NCBI RefSeq assembly: GCF_009664855.1
Contig: NZ_CP045928.1
Coordinates: 3,327,186-3,391,185, forward strand
Direction: 5' to 3'
Length of the DNA stretch: 64,000 bases
Source of the DNA: Flavobacterium sp. SLB02
Lineage (GTDB): Bacteria; Bacteroidota; Bacteroidia; Flavobacteriales; Flavobacteriaceae
Of this stretch, positions 62,310 to 64,000 are shown piece after piece. The notes under the pieces were generated by a model. It saw only the letters and a program-made list of their open reading frames with translations. It had not been told where the DNA came from and made no database searches. The position numbers were made by a program, and so were the translations under genes. The stretch's first letter is position 1, and the number at the start of each line of letters is the position of its first letter.

Positions 62310-63695
62310 CTACTTGATATTATTAAGATCAATTTCTAAATCTGTCTTGATTTTTTTAATTGTTTTATTAGTTAAACCAAATGGTTTTAATCTATGATTC
62401 AGATTCACTAAAATATAATCTTTTTCGACCGGAAATTTTTCAGCTATCAATTTATAATACTTTAAAAGCCTCCTGTCTTCTACTCCATTTAAAGCCTGCA
62501 AAACGATATGAATTACCCTGTTTGATTCATCATTAAGGCCGGATATAAAAGCATCAATATAATTACTTTTATTCTCCAATTTTCCCAGTGCATAATAAGC
62601 ATCAACCCTTACATCTTCGCTTTTATTATAAGTAAAAGGAACAATAATATCGGCATAATCAAGATTCATTGCTTCTAATAAATAAGTACAAAAACTAAAC
62701 GTTTCTTCATCATGAATATTTTCAATATTCGACTTTATAACCTCTAACCAATCTATACTTTTATCTTTTGCATACCAAAATACAAACTGAAAAACATCTA
62801 ATAAACTTTCATCTGAATAAGAAATTAGATGAGGTTTTGCACGTTCATAATCAAACTTGGTCAATATTTGAAGAATCTCTTTTTTAATTTCACCTGAACT
62901 TAATTTATATTGTTCTTCTACAATATCTAAAGTTGCGGAATCTAATTTTTCCTTTTTCAGGATTCCATTCAGACATTCTATTTTAGTATCATGATTTTCT
63001 GTAGAGAAAAACACTTCTAGAATATAACCAGCCAATCCACTTAAGGTGTATTTAAATAAATCAGGTTGCGTTGCCATTGTACTTTCTGGTATAATTCCAT
63101 CCAACCATCTTTCATACCAATCTAAAAAATTAGATTCAAACGCAAAATATGGCTTTTGCCTGTCAATGTCGACATTCACAATTCTTCCTTTAAATTCACC
63201 ATTTAAAACAAGTGCATGATAATACGTACAGCCCTGCGTACCAACAGGCAATAATCCTGAGAATATTTTACCTAATTCTTCTTCAAAAGCTTCATCTGAA
63301 ATATCTTCATCTTCTTCAATATTTTTATTCAAATCAGCCCAAAAATGATCGGTCATTTCAGGATATAATTTACAATCTTCTTTTAGATACTGCTTTGCAT
63401 TTTCAGAGATAAATTCATCTACATTTTTCCCAAGTGGATAAATTCCGTAACCTGGTCCCGCGGCAGAATCTGCATACGAAATCCCACCATTACCAATATG
63501 AAGTAAAAAAGCCTTATAATCTTCAGGAAGCTCCAGATTATAGTCTTTTTCGAACTTTAAAATTTGGTCGCTATTTGCAGTTTCGCCCAAAAAATACTTA
63601 TGACTGTCTGCACCAAATACTTTTAAATCCTTATCTGTATTTTTTGCTATAAGCAGCTTCTTTTTTATTCTTTCAATTTGATTCAATTCTTCCAT
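62310..63695 (-). CDS. SMI1/KNR4 (SUKH) protein with HEAT-like repeats
   Basis: A 461-residue cytosolic protein. Residues about 30-190 have the SUKH pattern (ILKFEKDYNLELPEDYKAFLLHIGNGG, YGIYPLGKNV, GTQGCTYYHALVLNGEFKGRIVNV). SUKH domains are often immunity proteins against secreted nuclease toxins. The C-terminal 250 residues are helical repeats resembling HEAT/ARM units (for example KSEDVRVDAYYALGKLENKSNYIDAF). No toxin gene is near, so the immunity role is only an inference. Confidence 0.82.
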   Translation of the reverse strand: MEELNQIERIKKKLLIAKNTDKDLKVFGADSHKYFLGETANSDQILKFEKDYNLELPEDYKAFLLHIGNGGISYADSAAGPGYGIYPLGKNVDEFISENAKQYLKEDCKLYPEMTDHFWADLNKNIEEDEDISDEAFEEELGKIFSGLLPVGTQGCTYYHALVLNGEFKGRIVNVDIDRQKPYFAFESNFLDWYERWLDGIIPESTMATQPDLFKYTLSGLAGYILEVFFSTENHDTKIECLNGILKKEKLDSATLDIVEEQYKLSSGEIKKEILQILTKFDYERAKPHLISYSDESLLDVFQFVFWYAKDKSIDWLEVIKSNIENIHDEETFSFCTYLLEAMNLDYADIIVPFTYNKSEDVRVDAYYALGKLENKSNYIDAFISGLNDESNRVIHIVLQALNGVEDRRLLKYYKLIAEKFPVEKDYILVNLNHRLKPFGLTNKTIKKIKTDLEIDLNNIK

Positions 63696-63775
63696 TAACT
63701 AAAACTTTTTCCTTCTTTTATTATAAAGTAAATGTAAATACATTATAACTTTAAAACAACCCATACTACCAAACA

Positions 63776-63809
63776 AAAAAGCCGGTTTCAATAAAGAAAC
63801 CGGCTTTTT
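63776..63809 (-). terminator. Terminator of the phosphate transporter gene
   Basis: GCCGGTTTC (63781-63789) pairs with GAAACCGGC (63796-63804), with A and T runs on the outside. It lies downstream of the minus-strand Pit gene. Confidence 0.88.
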
Positions 63810-63865
63810 CTATCTGTTTTAAAATGCGATTTTATCTCTCACATTTTACAAAAATCTTTTTACTT

Positions 63866-64000
63866 TTATATAAATACACTTAAAATGTAATATACTAAAC
63901 CTGCCAATATTGCTGAAATTGGAATGGTTAATATCCATGCCCAGATTAAGCTTACAGTAACTCCCCAACGAACGGCAGATACACGTTTTGTTAATCCAAC
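63866..64000 (-). CDS. Inorganic phosphate transporter, Pit family (C-terminal end only)
   Basis: Only the last 44 residues are in the window, beginning at the right edge. They read VGLTKRVSAVRWGVT followed by a membrane helix SLIWAWILTIPISAILAGLVYY and end at the stop 63866-63868. The V-R-W-G-V ... W-A-W-I-L-T-I-P-x-S-A segment is the conserved C-terminal end of Pit-type Pi:H+ symporters. Because only the tail is visible, the family call is firm but any further detail is not. Confidence 0.85.
   Translation of the reverse strand, partial: VGLTKRVSAVRWGVTVSLIWAWILTIPISAILAGLVYYILSVFI

Overview
This window looks like a core chromosomal stretch of a Flavobacterium-type bacterium (Bacteroidetes/Bacteroidota, Flavobacteriia). 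The support is the low GC content, the absence of clear Shine-Dalgarno sequences, promoter-like sequences matching the Bacteroidetes pattern (TTTG, about 19 bases, TAnnTTTG), and gene neighbourhoods typical of the group (nudix-pyrE-SRPBCC, birA/rsfS-ftsH-LUD-cdsA-psd-ACBP, rluD-PASTA-ddl-coaD, TPR-gyrA/clpC). Most genes are housekeeping or common flavobacterial genes. I found no rRNA, tRNA, CRISPR array, prophage or intact transposase.

Layout. 1-1838: dnaK (minus, cut by the window edge). 1839-4525: a small AT-rich accessory patch with a repeat, a frameshifted remnant that resembles an ATP-grasp N-terminus, and three orphan exported or membrane proteins. 4649-15000: a plus-strand run of transport, hydrolase and stress-type genes (Na+/H+ antiporter, thioesterase, MscS channel, alpha/beta hydrolase, DUF1398, ThuA, rhodanese, ModF-like ABC ATPase, lipoproteins). 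15097-20236: rluD and a PASTA protein (minus) facing ddl and coaD (plus), with a DUF421 protein and a zinc-ribbon membrane protein between ddl and coaD. 20266-30079: hydrolase, lipoprotein, PhnA-type protein, DbpA-like DEAD helicase, M14 peptidase, small DUF genes, methyltransferase. 30342-39725: nudix and pyrE divergent with only 7 bp between start codons, then birA facing rsfS-ftsH, then a probable phospholipid operon (LUD, cdsA, psd, ACBP) ending in a lipid-anchored superoxide dismutase. 39810-47694: GH13 amylase lipoprotein, OstA/LptA-like protein, class III aminotransferase, TPR protein, aroE. 48130-59244: DUF349 protein, OsmC, TPR protein, gyrA, clpC and a RimB-RimK fusion. 59345-64000: a second DUF421 gene, a padR-HAAS-serine hydrolase operon, a SUKH/HEAT protein and the tail of a Pit phosphate transporter.

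The least explained material is intergenic. At least nine intergenic tracts carry degenerate arrays with an exact 8-nt period (units such as CTTAGNNA or CTTTGNAC). Three of them end just upstream of start codons and one forms a terminator hairpin. Several other small repeat families also occur: a GGAGCTATTTCC element with an exchangeable inner hairpin, a TTTGTCA...TGACAAA element, a nested inverted-repeat element at 27184-27525, a CTTTGTCAAAG palindrome family, and a 20-bp palindrome flanked by 5-bp direct repeats. These are the best candidates for something undescribed. I see no convincing novel multi-gene defence or metabolic system.
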